From NCBI GenBank assembly GCA_903903925.1, contig CAIVAU010000237.1:48736-112735 (forward strand): a stretch of 64,000 bases of DNA. The letters run 5' to 3'. This stretch comes from an uncultured cyanobacterium. Lineage in GTDB: Bacteria; Cyanobacteriota; Cyanobacteriia; Cyanobacteriales; Nostocaceae. The position numbers and the translations under genes were made by a program. Shown here piece by piece: positions 24,299 to 33,487 of the stretch (position 1 is its first letter; each line of letters starts with the position of its first letter). The notes below the pieces were generated by a model. That model searched no databases. It was not told where the DNA came from and saw only the letters and a list, made by a program, of their open reading frames with translations.

Positions 24299-24565
24299 TT
24301 ATGTCTTGATAAGCATGGCGTTGTTTGTCAATTTCTGTAAATATTTCAAAAACCCATCGGGGACTATGGCTGGTTGATTAGGTGCGTAATAAAGTCCCAT
24401 ATTGATACCGAAAAACCAATCATCGCGGTTTTGCCAAATCGAGGCTAAGATGGCTAACAATAAGTTGGGAATTAATATTTGCAGCTCGCTATCCACAGGA
24501 GTATCATCTGAATCTGGTAATTCTGCCGATGAAGGCAGGCATTCTAACGGATTATAATTATACAT
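24299..24565 (-). pseudogene. Truncated Uma2 (DUF820) family gene
   Basis: The start MYNYNPLECLPSSAELPDSD and the segment WQNRDDWFFGINMGLYYAPN then QPAIVPDGFL match the N-terminal part of Uma2-like PD-(D/E)XK proteins, which usually run to about 190-240 aa. After VPDGFL the family sequence stops and an unrelated 15-residue tail follows. The catalytic E-x-K region is therefore missing. Confidence 0.65.
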
Positions 24566-24647
24566 ATTACCTTAGTGGTTGACAGTTATTGAGCAGAGGG
24601 CGACCCATCTGTGATAGCCCTTCACTTAACCTAGATAAATTGTTAGC

Positions 24648-25046
24648 TCAAATAAACAAACTAGGCGACACCTTAAAATATTCACTTAAGACTTTAGCCT
24701 GCACTTTACTAATCGAACACTTACCATTCACAACCTCAGATACAACACCACTCGAACCAATTATACCAACTAAATCAGCTTGACGTGTTCCACTAGCTTC
24801 CATAATATGTTGGAGAATTTCGTGAGGTGCAGATTCATCCATTGGATAATTTTGTTGTTCATAAGCTTCAACCAATATTACAAGTAACTTGTACAAAGCT
24901 TTCTCCTCTGCAGTGCGATCCTTCTTAAAAGTTAGATCTTCTACTACTTTTAAAACGCGTTCGTACTCTGACTCAGTTTCAATTGGCACAGGAACAACTT
25001 CTGCTAAGAGATGGCAATAGGTATTTGGGTCAAAAGTAAGGGTCAT
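24648..25046 (-). CDS. higA: HigA-type antitoxin with HTH domain
   Basis: The 132-aa protein has an N-terminal acidic region, then APHEILQHIMEASGTRQADL with VGIIGSSGVVSEVVNGK. This is a lambda-repressor-like HTH typical of cyanobacterial HigA. Its start overlaps the end of the HigB-like gene by 17 bp. It should bind the toxin and autorepress the operon. Confidence 0.85.
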   Translation of the reverse strand: MTLTFDPNTYCHLLAEVVPVPIETESEYERVLKVVEDLTFKKDRTAEEKALYKLLVILVEAYEQQNYPMDESAPHEILQHIMEASGTRQADLVGIIGSSGVVSEVVNGKCSISKVQAKVLSEYFKVSPSLFI

Positions 25047-25329
25047 TTTTCCAATTTTCTTTATTGTATTGGGAGTGTGTTAGAAAATACTTGTAATAGA
25101 TAACCTGATTTTCATAGTCTACACCAACTATCAGACGATAGTTATTGCCTTTAATATTAAAGACAGTAAAATTTCCAACAGCTTCTGCATCTCGGTAAAT
25201 TCTCCTAATGTCTTCGAGATTTTGCCAATCAGCCTTCTTGACAGTAGCATACCACTCATCTATTTGCTTTTTGACATCGGCAAACTGAGCAGTATCTCGA
25301 CGAAGGTTACGAATCGATATTAAATGCAT
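25030..25329 (-). CDS. higB: HigB-type toxin (RelE superfamily mRNA interferase)
   Basis: The 99-aa protein includes ADWQNLEDIRRIYRDAEAVG, FNIKGNNYRLIVGVDYENQV and IYYKYFLTHSQYNKENWKND, matching HigB toxins that cut mRNA on ribosomes. The toxin gene comes first and the antitoxin second, as in hig operons. Confidence 0.87.
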   Translation of the reverse strand: MHLISIRNLRRDTAQFADVKKQIDEWYATVKKADWQNLEDIRRIYRDAEAVGNFTVFNIKGNNYRLIVGVDYENQVIYYKYFLTHSQYNKENWKNDPYF

Positions 25330-25446
25330 TCGTCTTTAAAAGATTAGGCGCTTGCCTTGAAATAAAATGCCGTCCTCAGCCATCCTAGTATCGGACTCAG
25401 CTAAGGTACAGCTGGTATTTTATTTTTCCGGATCTCTCTGACTATA

Positions 25447-26097
25447 TCAAAGGTGTGCTATGTCCTTCTGAGCCATTTGTAAGTGTTCGGCGACTATTGG
25501 GGAAATTTTATTTGCAAAGGCTTGCAAATCTGGGTCTTGTCCTTGTTGAAGATATTTTTGGAACTCAGCTTGAGTTTTGGTATGAGCTTGAACCTGCGCT
25601 TCCATGTATGCTCTGTTGAAATTGCTACTAGAAGTATTCTTCAGTTTCGTTAACAGGGCTTGGTTGTCAGAACCAATACTTTTCGGTAGAGTGAACCCTT
25701 TGCGCTTCGCTATTTGCTTTAGTTGTGTAGTCGAATCCGTATGATCGCGAATCATTTTCTGTGCAAAGTTCCTCACAGTTTTGTCTTGAGAACGTTGGAG
25801 TGCCAGTTTACTTGTCCGGATCTCCGTCATATCACTTTGCGCCGCTTTCGTCATGAATTCTTTGTCCAAAGTGCTTAATGAAGAACTAGAATTCGTGGTG
25901 CTAGGAGCAGATGTGACGCTAGGAGAAGGACTCGCGGTATCAGGTGTACTCTGAGCAAGGATGGACTGATTGGAACTCTTGGAAAAACCATTAAACTTGG
26001 CTTGTACTATTCCTGGAAAACCGATGAAAGCACTGATGCCAGCAACTCCTAACAAGCTGCCGACAAACTTTTTGATCAACTTTTTGTGGTAGAGCAT
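25447..26097 (-). CDS. Exported DUF4142 protein
   Basis: A 216-aa protein with an N-terminal signal or anchor (KKLIKKFVGSLLGVAGISAF), a Ser/Thr/Pro-rich linker (50-75), and a DUF4142 four-helix domain (about 78-213) starting LDKEFMTKAAQSDMTEIRTS with RDHTDSTTQLKQIAKRKG. DUF4142 proteins have a ferritin-like fold and are periplasmic or outer-membrane linked. Exact function unknown. Confidence 0.85.
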   Translation of the reverse strand: MLYHKKLIKKFVGSLLGVAGISAFIGFPGIVQAKFNGFSKSSNQSILAQSTPDTASPSPSVTSAPSTTNSSSSLSTLDKEFMTKAAQSDMTEIRTSKLALQRSQDKTVRNFAQKMIRDHTDSTTQLKQIAKRKGFTLPKSIGSDNQALLTKLKNTSSSNFNRAYMEAQVQAHTKTQAEFQKYLQQGQDPDLQAFANKISPIVAEHLQMAQKDIAHL

Positions 26098-26426
26098 ATT
26101 CCTTGTTACCGATCTGTTTGAACGTTTAAAAGATGGTTATGGTTTCAATTTCCGTAAACTTATACAGGTGGATGCACCCTTTAAGCATCACCTCTAAGCC
26201 AGGAAAGTTTAAGCTTTGGTTGCTCTTATAAACAAAGGTAACTATTCTAGTTTGTCTAAACGTCTACCGTAGGAATAGCCTTCCTTACTTCTGTGGAGGT
26301 ACTATCAAAGACCGCCAGAGTACTGCGCCCATCACGGAGTTTGGGCTTAGGTGAATGGCGCAGAGAAACAGAGGCACGCCGCAGTGACTCATCTTTAACG
26401 CCAGGGCTATTTCATGTTCATTACCC
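26098..26426. other. Gap without a gene
   Basis: The region contains GGCGCAGAGAAACAGAGGC near 26356, a relative of the CTCTGCG dispersed repeats. No other structure is supported. Confidence 0.35.
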
Positions 26427-27038
26427 CTATTTGAGATTCAGAAGTTGAAACAGATTTTGAAGCTTGAAATCATTCCAATTCAATTCTACCGAAGTTTCAA
26501 TAGTTAAATCTCCTTGTTTAAGGTTAGCCATCAAAGCGGAACCATTTTCAAGATTATGGAAAAGGGCATCTAAAAGCTGTAATTGATTCCGAGGAAGAGT
26601 GTAGTACACCTTATTGTTTTCAATTCTCACCTCTTTTGGTAAAACCCCATTGGGAAGGGTTCCTCCCAAAAAAGTTTTCCAACCTGCAATAAGGTAACGG
26701 TAAATGCTCGATTCACTATCAAACTGTGGGGATCTCAATAAGCGAAGTTCCCCTTCAAAATAGTCTTGATGAAGAGTGATTTTTTCGGGAGTAAAATGTA
26801 ATTTTATTTGAACTTTATTATACTCTATTGTAGCAATAAGTCCCTCCTCAGAGTCTGGTTCTAAGCTTGTTAATTGTTCAACCCTAGATTCGGCTTGTTT
26901 ACAGAGAAGTAAAACCATCTTTTTTCTCAAAGTCAATTGTTTAGCTTCTGAGTGAAATATAATGTATTCTTCAAGAGTTCTTTTTAGGATTTTTTTTGAC
27001 TCCTGAAACGTTGCTGTAATTTTATTAAATATGCCCAT
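26427..27038 (-). CDS. Conserved hypothetical protein
   Basis: A 203-aa soluble protein with an alpha-helical N-terminus (1-60) and a mixed C-terminal region (ATIEYNKVQIKLHFTPEKIT). I do not recognise the family. It starts MGIFNKITATFQESKKILKR, with no signal peptide or membrane helix. Neighbours give no clue. Confidence 0.6.
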   Translation of the reverse strand: MGIFNKITATFQESKKILKRTLEEYIIFHSEAKQLTLRKKMVLLLCKQAESRVEQLTSLEPDSEEGLIATIEYNKVQIKLHFTPEKITLHQDYFEGELRLLRSPQFDSESSIYRYLIAGWKTFLGGTLPNGVLPKEVRIENNKVYYTLPRNQLQLLDALFHNLENGSALMANLKQGDLTIETSVELNWNDFKLQNLFQLLNLK

Positions 27039-27567
27039 AATGCTCCTAATGAGAATCGCGATCGTATCTATTTAGGTTTATTATACTGGGAGTATCCCAG
27101 TTTTGTAGAAAGACGATCAGTAGTGTGAGCCGGAAAGCTCACGTGTACTATAAGCGAGCAAGATGCTCGCACTACGAATTTTTAAAAATGGGATGCACCC
27201 ATTATACTTCGTTCTACATCACATCTTTAACACAACGTCTAATGTCACCTGCATCCATGCCTTTACCAGCAGATGAATCTATTGATCCACACTAAACCAA
27301 CTAATTTTGCCATTCATCAAATGACCGTTTTTGAATTCAAAATTCAAAATTCAAAATTTAAAATTTAAGAAATAATTTTGAATTGTTTAATTAAGGATGC
27401 AAGCCCCTAAATTCATTTATGGAAAATGAAAAAAATATATATTTCGAGACACGTAGTGCCGAAGTTGCTGCGTCCTTGTTACAAGCCCCTAAATTTATTT
27501 ATGGGGAAGTCAAGCTTGAATTTTGAATTTTGAATTTTGACTTTCGAGAAGCGACTTGACTTCTTCC
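27039..27567. other. Repeat-rich 529-bp gap
   Basis: It holds the third copy of the AGTAGTGTGAG palindromic family (27088-27200), TTGAATTCAAAATTCAAAAT-type tandem AT repeats (27332-27370, and inverted near 27515-27545), and two copies of CAAGCCCCTAAATT.ATTTATGG (27400 and 27482). No ORF is supported. Confidence 0.6.
27088..27200. repeat. Dispersed palindromic repeat, copy 3 (complete)
   Basis: The fullest copy of the family: GGGAGTATCCCAGTTTTGTA and AGAAAGACGATC, then the two hairpins GTGAGCC.GGAAAGCTCAC and GCGAGCAAGATGCTCGC, then GAATTTTTAAAAATGGGATG and CACCC. It shows the uninterrupted TATA junction that carries the MITE in copy 2. Confidence 0.75.
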
Positions 27568-29928
27568 TCATCCAAGATCTACAATACACTCAGGAAACTG
27601 GCGCCTCAATGCTGGAAAAACAGGACAAGGTGTTGAAGATTGCAAATTTTCTGGTTTACTCCAAGTAAATGGCGCTTTCTGGGCAGCAGATATCCACAAT
27701 AGGCGCTTTGCCCGTGTCATGGCAACGTATAATAAACGGTACTCTTCAGAAGTTTTTAGGTGTTTTGCTTGCTCCCAAGCAGCGGCAGTGCTGGGTAAGG
27801 TAGATTGACCATGGAGGGCAGTGCGAATTTGGGCGCGAGCAACTTCTGATAAGGTAAAGTCACCTAAAAACTGGCTTTGGGGAGGAACCCAAAATCTTCC
27901 AGGAATTAAGTTTTCGTGTACAAAGGGGAGAAAAACAAAGTCCCAATCTAGCCCTTTGGCTTTGTGCATTGTGATAATGGTCAGTTGACCGCAACGAGTG
28001 TAACGTGCCTCTAAATCTTCTGTTTCTACAGGTTCAAATCGTTCGGAACTGACAATTTCACTTAGTACACCTAGCATCGCCCCCATAGAAATGTCGCCAG
28101 TTATTTGCTGGTTAATTCTTTCTGCTAGTTTGTCAGCTGTTGCCAATTCTGCTTGGTCGTAATTTAATACTAAGGCTAGGAAGGAAATGATCTGATACAA
28201 GGGCAGTTCTAGGCGGGCACGAAGAAAACTGCGACACAAGTATGCGGCTTTTTGCGCTGCTTCTAGCTGAGGTGAAGCTAGGGGACCTGGATACAAAAAC
28301 TCTTCTGGTAAAGTAGCAAGGGCATTAAGGTCTTGGGTTTCAATCAATCGTCTTTGTACAAGGATCTGTAATGCTGCTTTGAGGTAATCAGGGGAATGAG
28401 GGCGATCGCAAAATTGCAGCAATGCCAAAATTTCCTCAGGTACATGAGAATGACGATCATGTTCTCCCACATCATAAAGTGTAATGTGATGCTCTTTGCA
28501 TACAGGAGCAAGCGCCTCTGCCAACCAACGTCCTTGGCGATTTTCCCGCACTAAAATGGCTGCACAGGTCTTTGTTGGATCTGGGGAAAATAGCTCAATC
28601 ACCCTTTGGGAGAGCAACTCAACCGTATGATGAATGTCACGGGGAGTGTATAGTTCTAATCCTTGCCCTACTTTTTCAGGATTCGCATCAGGTTGGGGAT
28701 CATTAAAGTCAACTGGGCGGATTTTTTGAGGACGGAAGGGAAGAGGAGAGGGGGGAGAGGGGGAGGAGGGGGAGGAGGGGGGAGATTCTTTTTGTTCGTC
28801 ACTTCCGCCATAAAAGCTGTTGACCCATTCCAAGACAAAGTTGGCAGCTTCAATAATAATTCTGGTACTGCGACCTGCTTGATCCATTGTTGCCAATCTT
28901 TCTTGGGCGCTGCACTCTTCGCAGAATTGTCGGAAATAAATCGGATCGGCTGGAGTGAAAGTGGAATTAATCGCCTGATTAGGGTCACCTACACGCACTA
29001 AGTTAATTTTGGCGTGCCTAACTCCCCCCTCTTCCCCCTCTTCCCCCTCTCTCTTCTCTGTGGCCAGAATTGTTAACAGTCGAGTCTGCAAGGGGCTAGA
29101 GTCTTGGGCTTCATCTTCAAAAACGGCGAAAACTTGGTTTTGCTCAATTCTGCGGGCGTTTTTGTTTTCTAGTACTCGTAGTGCGGCTAATATCATATCA
29201 TCGTAGTCGATGAAGTCACGCGATCGCATTAAATTTTGGTATTGCTCATACAACCCTGTGGCGACGCTTAAAATTGCATATGCGTCTGTGGTTTGTTGGT
29301 TTAATGATCGCAAATCTTCTGGTGATAAACCAGAACTTTTTGCTTCATGAATCACTGTAGTTGCTAAATCTGGCAAGACTTCTGTCCGCAGGACTGACTG
29401 GCGACGTAGTCTTTCTGTTTCCTCTCCGTCAAATTGAATACCTTGTAGTAGGCGAGAATAATGGTCTGGATGGTTGGCAATCCATTGCTCTACTGCAGTA
29501 CGGATGAAGCGGTGACTTTGATTTGGTGTGATTAATGTAACGTTCTCTAGTTGTAACCCTGACAGGTCGGGATAGCGGCTGGCAATGTTCAATGCTAAAC
29601 CATGTAGTGTGTGTACAACAAAGCCAGTTTGAGGTAAGGATAAATTGTCTCGCAAGTATTGGCGGATTTTGGCTTTAAGATTGGCAGCAGCTGAACGAGT
29701 AAAGGTGACGACTATGAGTTGACGACGGGGCTTGCGGGGTAATTCGGGAGAAGGTTCATACTGACGTGCGATCGCAATTGCAGCCGCTGCTGCCATACCT
29801 GTGGATTTGCCAGCGCCAGGAACTGCTGAAACGGCTAGTGGCCCGGATCTCCAGTCGGCCATTTGCTGCTGTCCTGGACGCAAGTTATCACGGATGAGTG
29901 CTATGGCTGTCTCTCTTAGGGAAGACAT
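27568..29928 (-). CDS. UvrD/PcrA-like superfamily 1 ATP-dependent helicase
   Basis: A 786-aa protein with Walker A AVPGAGKST near the N-terminus, the FTRSAAANLKAKI motif Ia, FEDEAQDSSPLQTRLL (Walker B), TMHKAKGLDWDFVFLP (motif V region) and LLYVAMTRAKRLLWIS (motif VI). It is a 3'-5' DNA helicase family member. The ATG at 29928 is used; a GTG 45 nt upstream would extend it. Two low-complexity inserts, KREGEEGEEGGV (about 29021-29055) and SPPSSPSSPSPPSP (about 28745-28785), are encoded by GGGGAGA-type repeats common in the intergenic DNA here. Confidence 0.9.
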   Translation of the reverse strand: MSSLRETAIALIRDNLRPGQQQMADWRSGPLAVSAVPGAGKSTGMAAAAAIAIARQYEPSPELPRKPRRQLIVVTFTRSAAANLKAKIRQYLRDNLSLPQTGFVVHTLHGLALNIASRYPDLSGLQLENVTLITPNQSHRFIRTAVEQWIANHPDHYSRLLQGIQFDGEETERLRRQSVLRTEVLPDLATTVIHEAKSSGLSPEDLRSLNQQTTDAYAILSVATGLYEQYQNLMRSRDFIDYDDMILAALRVLENKNARRIEQNQVFAVFEDEAQDSSPLQTRLLTILATEKREGEEGEEGGVRHAKINLVRVGDPNQAINSTFTPADPIYFRQFCEECSAQERLATMDQAGRSTRIIIEAANFVLEWVNSFYGGSDEQKESPPSSPSSPSPPSPLPFRPQKIRPVDFNDPQPDANPEKVGQGLELYTPRDIHHTVELLSQRVIELFSPDPTKTCAAILVRENRQGRWLAEALAPVCKEHHITLYDVGEHDRHSHVPEEILALLQFCDRPHSPDYLKAALQILVQRRLIETQDLNALATLPEEFLYPGPLASPQLEAAQKAAYLCRSFLRARLELPLYQIISFLALVLNYDQAELATADKLAERINQQITGDISMGAMLGVLSEIVSSERFEPVETEDLEARYTRCGQLTIITMHKAKGLDWDFVFLPFVHENLIPGRFWVPPQSQFLGDFTLSEVARAQIRTALHGQSTLPSTAAAWEQAKHLKTSEEYRLLYVAMTRAKRLLWISAAQKAPFTWSKPENLQSSTPCPVFPALRRQFPECIVDLG

Positions 29929-30002
29929 AGGCACTTCGGTATGTACTTTGTTGGAGTGAGATTCTAGCGGCACTGGGGTTACGGTTTTATCTATAATTCT
30001 AA

Positions 30003-30040
30003 TTTTTGAACCGCAGATGAACGCAGATGGACGCAGATAA
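30003..30040. repeat. AACCGCAGATGAACGCAGAT dispersed repeat
   Basis: A tandem of CGCAGATG(G/A)A-type units upstream of the helicase gene. The same units occur inside metH (19466-19540) and after metH (18548-18565). Confidence 0.6.
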
Positions 30041-30145
30041 TTGTCTAAAAAAGATTACTGTTAATAATCTATTGGTTGGAGGTTTCTAATGCATCCTAAA
30101 CTTACAATCTCAATTATGTTTACGCAAATACACTTAGCTTGATGA

Positions 30146-31846
30146 ATGAAGAAACGTGATTTAATACATTGGTTGAGTTTGGCTGTGGCGATCGCCCTTG
30201 GTGCTATTTTGCGCTTTTGGCATTTGGATTTAAAGCCTTTGTGGATGGATGAGGTGATCACTGCAATTTTTAGCTTGGGTAAAAGGTATAATGATGTGCC
30301 AATGGAGGTGGTGTTTCCTGTTGAGAGGTTGCAGGAGATTTTTACTTTTCAACCAGGGGTGAGTTGTGCTCAAATTGCTCACACTGTCGCTACGGAGTCT
30401 ACTCATCCGCCACTGTTTTTTTGCTGGATGTATGGTTGGTTAGGCTGGATGAGTCCGTTAGGAAAAGAGTGGGTAGAGAAGTTGCGATCGCTACCAGCTT
30501 TATTTGGTGTGGGTGCGATCGTCGTCATATATTATGTCAATCGGATTGCTTTTTTTCCATCGGCTGGGATCACAGCAGCCGGTTTGATGGCAGTGTCGCC
30601 GTTTGCTGTTTACCTTTCCCAAGAAGCACGACATTATACCTTGCCTATGTTCTTGATCGCGTTAGCATTATTGGGGCTGGTACAAATTCAGCAGGATCTT
30701 GAAAAGCCTGAGGGTGTGAGATTTTGGGTTTGGCTGGGATGGGTAACTATTAATAGTATAGGTACTTATGTCCATTACTTCTTTATTCTTGCTTTCATTG
30801 CCCAAATTGGCACACTGCTGGTACTAATGTACTGGCGTAGGGCAAACATCCTAAATCAGGGTAAAATTTGGCTGGCGCTGATTCTATCTATCAGTGGAGT
30901 TGTGATGAGCTTTCTCCCCTGGTTTTTGGTTATGCTGAGTCATTCTAGGCGTGCAGAAACTGACTGGCTTGAACCGACTAATTACATTGCCCCTTTATAT
31001 CAAACTTTCTTAGGGTGGGTGCTGATGGTAATTACGCTACCTGTTGAAAATCAGCCTTTACTGATTGTCATTATATCTGGGTTATTAATGGTTTTGTTTG
31101 GAATCTGGGTAGGCTGGCAAGTCTTTAAAGGTTTAAGGCAATTGTGGTTTACACCATCGACTCATCTGGCTACACTAACTCTCTTAAGCTTCTCTATTTG
31201 GGTACTACTAGAATTTTTTGCCATTGTCTATTTCTTAAAAAAAGATATTACTGCTATTCCGCGCTATAACTTTGTCTACTACCCTAGTGTCTGTGCGTTG
31301 ATCGCAGCAAGCCTCAGCCAAATTCCAAAAAAACTTCTCTCAAAATTCGTTCTTTTACTTGTTGGTGTTCTCAGTTGTGTTTTTGTTGTTTCTAACCTAG
31401 CATTCCAAAAACCTTTTCAACCTGAACAGGTCGCCCAAAAAATGAACCAAGACCCCTCTATTCCTCTGATGGTTGTTATGGCATATAGAGGTGATCAGGA
31501 TGTAGCGTTGGGGTTAAGTTTTGCTTTAGCACTTGAACGACTTAGGGGAGGAGGGGAAGATAAATTAATGACTCCCTCATCTCCCCAATCCTCAAACTCC
31601 TATTCTACTTTTGCTTTTTTCAAACAATCTCCAGATTTTCAATCTGTTTGGCAAAAGCTTTCCCAAGTACCTGCACCCACAACATCTCAGATGAATTTAT
31701 GGATTATTGGTCCTGGAAGAAAACACCGAGATTATCCGCAGCAGGTAGTACTCTCTAGGCAAAGCACTTGCACGATAGATGCCAAACAGTACTACCGCAT
31801 TGGCGTTCCCTATCAACTGTATCGTTGTGGCAATTCTAGATTTTAG
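30146..31846 (+). CDS. Glycosyltransferase family 39-like membrane protein
   Basis: A 566-aa multispanning protein. Near the N-terminus, after the first helix, LKPLWMDEVITA provides the acidic residue of GT-C enzymes. THPPLFFCWMYGWLG matches the HPPL motif of GT39/ArnT-like proteins. About ten hydrophobic helices follow. The family transfers sugars from polyprenyl-phosphate carriers at the membrane. A short insert near residue 470 (LRGGGEDKLMTPSSPQSSN) is encoded by a purine-rich repeat. Acceptor unknown. Confidence 0.85.
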   Translation: MKKRDLIHWLSLAVAIALGAILRFWHLDLKPLWMDEVITAIFSLGKRYNDVPMEVVFPVERLQEIFTFQPGVSCAQIAHTVATESTHPPLFFCWMYGWLGWMSPLGKEWVEKLRSLPALFGVGAIVVIYYVNRIAFFPSAGITAAGLMAVSPFAVYLSQEARHYTLPMFLIALALLGLVQIQQDLEKPEGVRFWVWLGWVTINSIGTYVHYFFILAFIAQIGTLLVLMYWRRANILNQGKIWLALILSISGVVMSFLPWFLVMLSHSRRAETDWLEPTNYIAPLYQTFLGWVLMVITLPVENQPLLIVIISGLLMVLFGIWVGWQVFKGLRQLWFTPSTHLATLTLLSFSIWVLLEFFAIVYFLKKDITAIPRYNFVYYPSVCALIAASLSQIPKKLLSKFVLLLVGVLSCVFVVSNLAFQKPFQPEQVAQKMNQDPSIPLMVVMAYRGDQDVALGLSFALALERLRGGGEDKLMTPSSPQSSNSYSTFAFFKQSPDFQSVWQKLSQVPAPTTSQMNLWIIGPGRKHRDYPQQVVLSRQSTCTIDAKQYYRIGVPYQLYRCGNSRF

Positions 31847-31855
31847 ATTTTTGCG

Positions 31856-32059
31856 TTAAGCGCTTTGACGGGAGGAACGTCTCCTATAACGCTTAGATTT
31901 GGCAACGTCTTTAGCTTTACGCTTGTGTTTCTCCAAAGGAGTTTCAAAGTGACGATGTTTCTTCATATCTGGAAAAATCCCAGCTTTCGACACTTCTCGT
32001 TTAAATCGACGTAGGGCTGACTCAATTCCTTCATTTTCGCCCGTAATTATTTGGGTCAT
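31856..32059 (-). CDS. rpsU: 30S ribosomal protein bS21
   Basis: A 67-aa basic protein: ALRRFKREVSKAGIFPDMKK then HRHFETPLEKHKRKAKD, classical bS21. It is part of the small ribosomal subunit platform. In cyanobacteria rpsU often follows an rbp gene, as here, with a terminator-like hairpin between them. Confidence 0.97.
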   Translation of the reverse strand: MTQIITGENEGIESALRRFKREVSKAGIFPDMKKHRHFETPLEKHKRKAKDVAKSKRYRRRSSRQSA

Positions 32060-32126
32060 TCTCCCTCCTACTTAGTTAACTTGATGGGTGGGTGGCTGGA
32101 TATCAGCAATCCAGCCGAATGCGAGT

Positions 32127-32153
32127 AAAAAAGGGCAGACTCCTTGTCTGCCC
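32127..32153 (-). terminator. Rho-independent terminator between rbp and rpsU
   Basis: On the minus strand GGGCAGAC-AAGGA-GTCTGCCC is followed by TTTTTT. The 8-bp GC-rich stem and T tract make a good intrinsic terminator. It would end or attenuate the rbp transcript before rpsU. Confidence 0.85.
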
Positions 32154-32226
32154 AAAATACCCGAGAGTTAAATTCTTTGTTTGGGATGAAACGATTGGAG
32201 AAAAAGCAAAGACTTCATGAAGAAGC

Positions 32227-32547
32227 TTAGTAGCGGCGAGAGTATCCTCCACCACCACCACTATTGTTTCCTCGTCTATCGCCACCACCAAAGGAACCTT
32301 TATCTTCGCGTGGCTTAGCCTTGTTAACTTTCAGGTTACGACCCATCCACTCAGCAGTGTCAAGGGCTTCAATTGCCGCAGTTTCTTCTGCGTCTGTTCC
32401 CATTTCTACAAAGGCGAAACCACGCAAACGACCAGTCTCCCGATCCTTCGGTAATTGAACGCTCTTCACAGTTCCATATTCTGAAAAGACTTGCTTTAGG
32501 TCCTCTTCCACAACTTCGTAGGAAAGATTACCAACATAAATTGACAT
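32227..32547 (-). CDS. RRM RNA-binding protein (cyanobacterial Rbp)
   Basis: A 106-aa protein with one RRM: MSIYVGNLSYEVVEEDLKQ (RNP2 IYVGNL) and RLRGFAFVEM (RNP1), then a Gly-rich tail (GGGDRRGNNSGGGGGYSRRY). The ATG at 32547 starts the RRM directly; upstream sequence in frame does not look coding. These proteins bind RNA and are often cold-induced. It is paired with rpsU, as in other cyanobacteria. Confidence 0.93.
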   Translation of the reverse strand: MSIYVGNLSYEVVEEDLKQVFSEYGTVKSVQLPKDRETGRLRGFAFVEMGTDAEETAAIEALDTAEWMGRNLKVNKAKPREDKGSFGGGDRRGNNSGGGGGYSRRY

Positions 32548-32691
32548 AAAAACATTTCCAGAATCAGAGGGTGTAGAGATTTGGATTCGGAGAGAGGCTT
32601 GTAATATGGATAAACACAAACTGCATAACCGAATATAATCTCTAGTCAGTATAACATATAATTTATCGCTGGACTTCAATGAAATTTCAAA

Positions 32692-33294
32692 TTAAGAAGC
32701 CGGATAATCATTAAATACCGCAGGTCTGCCCTTGCGGTCAAAGGACAACACAGTAAATGGATCTTTGTGATTCCCTATCTCCATTCCAGGAGTACCCATA
32801 GGCATTTGGGGAACAGATAAGCCGAGGAAATTTGGCTTTTCTTGAAGCAAACGTTTGATGTCCGTTGCTGGTACATGTCCTTCGATGACATATCCATCAA
32901 CAATTGCTGTGTGGCAAGATGTCAAGTGATCCGGCACGTTGTACTTTTGTTTGACTCCCTCAATTTCAGGTGTGAGAAAGTCTTTGACTTCAAAACCCTG
33001 TGCCTTTAAGTGGTGAATCCACCCGCCACAACATCTACAGTCGGGACTGCGATACACAGTGACATCTGGTAATGCTGTCGGTTTATACTGGGTGTACTTG
33101 CTAGTACTTGCCATTTGAGTGTTGACTGCAACCGAGGTTGGGAAAATGCCTTCAGCATGACTCATGGGAGCATTGCTTCCCCAGATCCCCAAAACTTCTA
33201 TCGTTAGACAAATCGTTACCACAATCCCAACAGCAACACGTACCACGGTAGGACGCAACCATTTTTGCCACCAATCTATCAATTGTTTCTGCAC
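32692..33294 (-). CDS. DUF411 metal-binding protein
   Basis: A 200-aa protein with an N-terminal hydrophobic segment (about 17-36) and a DUF411 domain starting DVTVYRSPDCRCCGGWIHHL, with CRCC as the likely metal site, then TSCHTAIVDGYVIEGHVPA. DUF411 proteins are periplasmic and often linked to copper handling. Its substrate here is not known. Confidence 0.88.
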   Translation of the reverse strand: MQKQLIDWWQKWLRPTVVRVAVGIVVTICLTIEVLGIWGSNAPMSHAEGIFPTSVAVNTQMASTSKYTQYKPTALPDVTVYRSPDCRCCGGWIHHLKAQGFEVKDFLTPEIEGVKQKYNVPDHLTSCHTAIVDGYVIEGHVPATDIKRLLQEKPNFLGLSVPQMPMGTPGMEIGNHKDPFTVLSFDRKGRPAVFNDYPAS

Positions 33295-33487
33295 AATTTA
33301 TATAATTGCCCTTAATAGCTACCTGAATTTACACACTTAATTATAGCTCCAGCGAGTGGAGGGAGTATGGGGAGAGGGGGGAGAGGGAAGATGTAAGGAT
33401 AATAGCTACATTTGTAGTATGACTTTATACTTCATCTAGTAGACAAAAAGATTGTAAGATAATCATTATGAGTTCTATAGGTATGAC

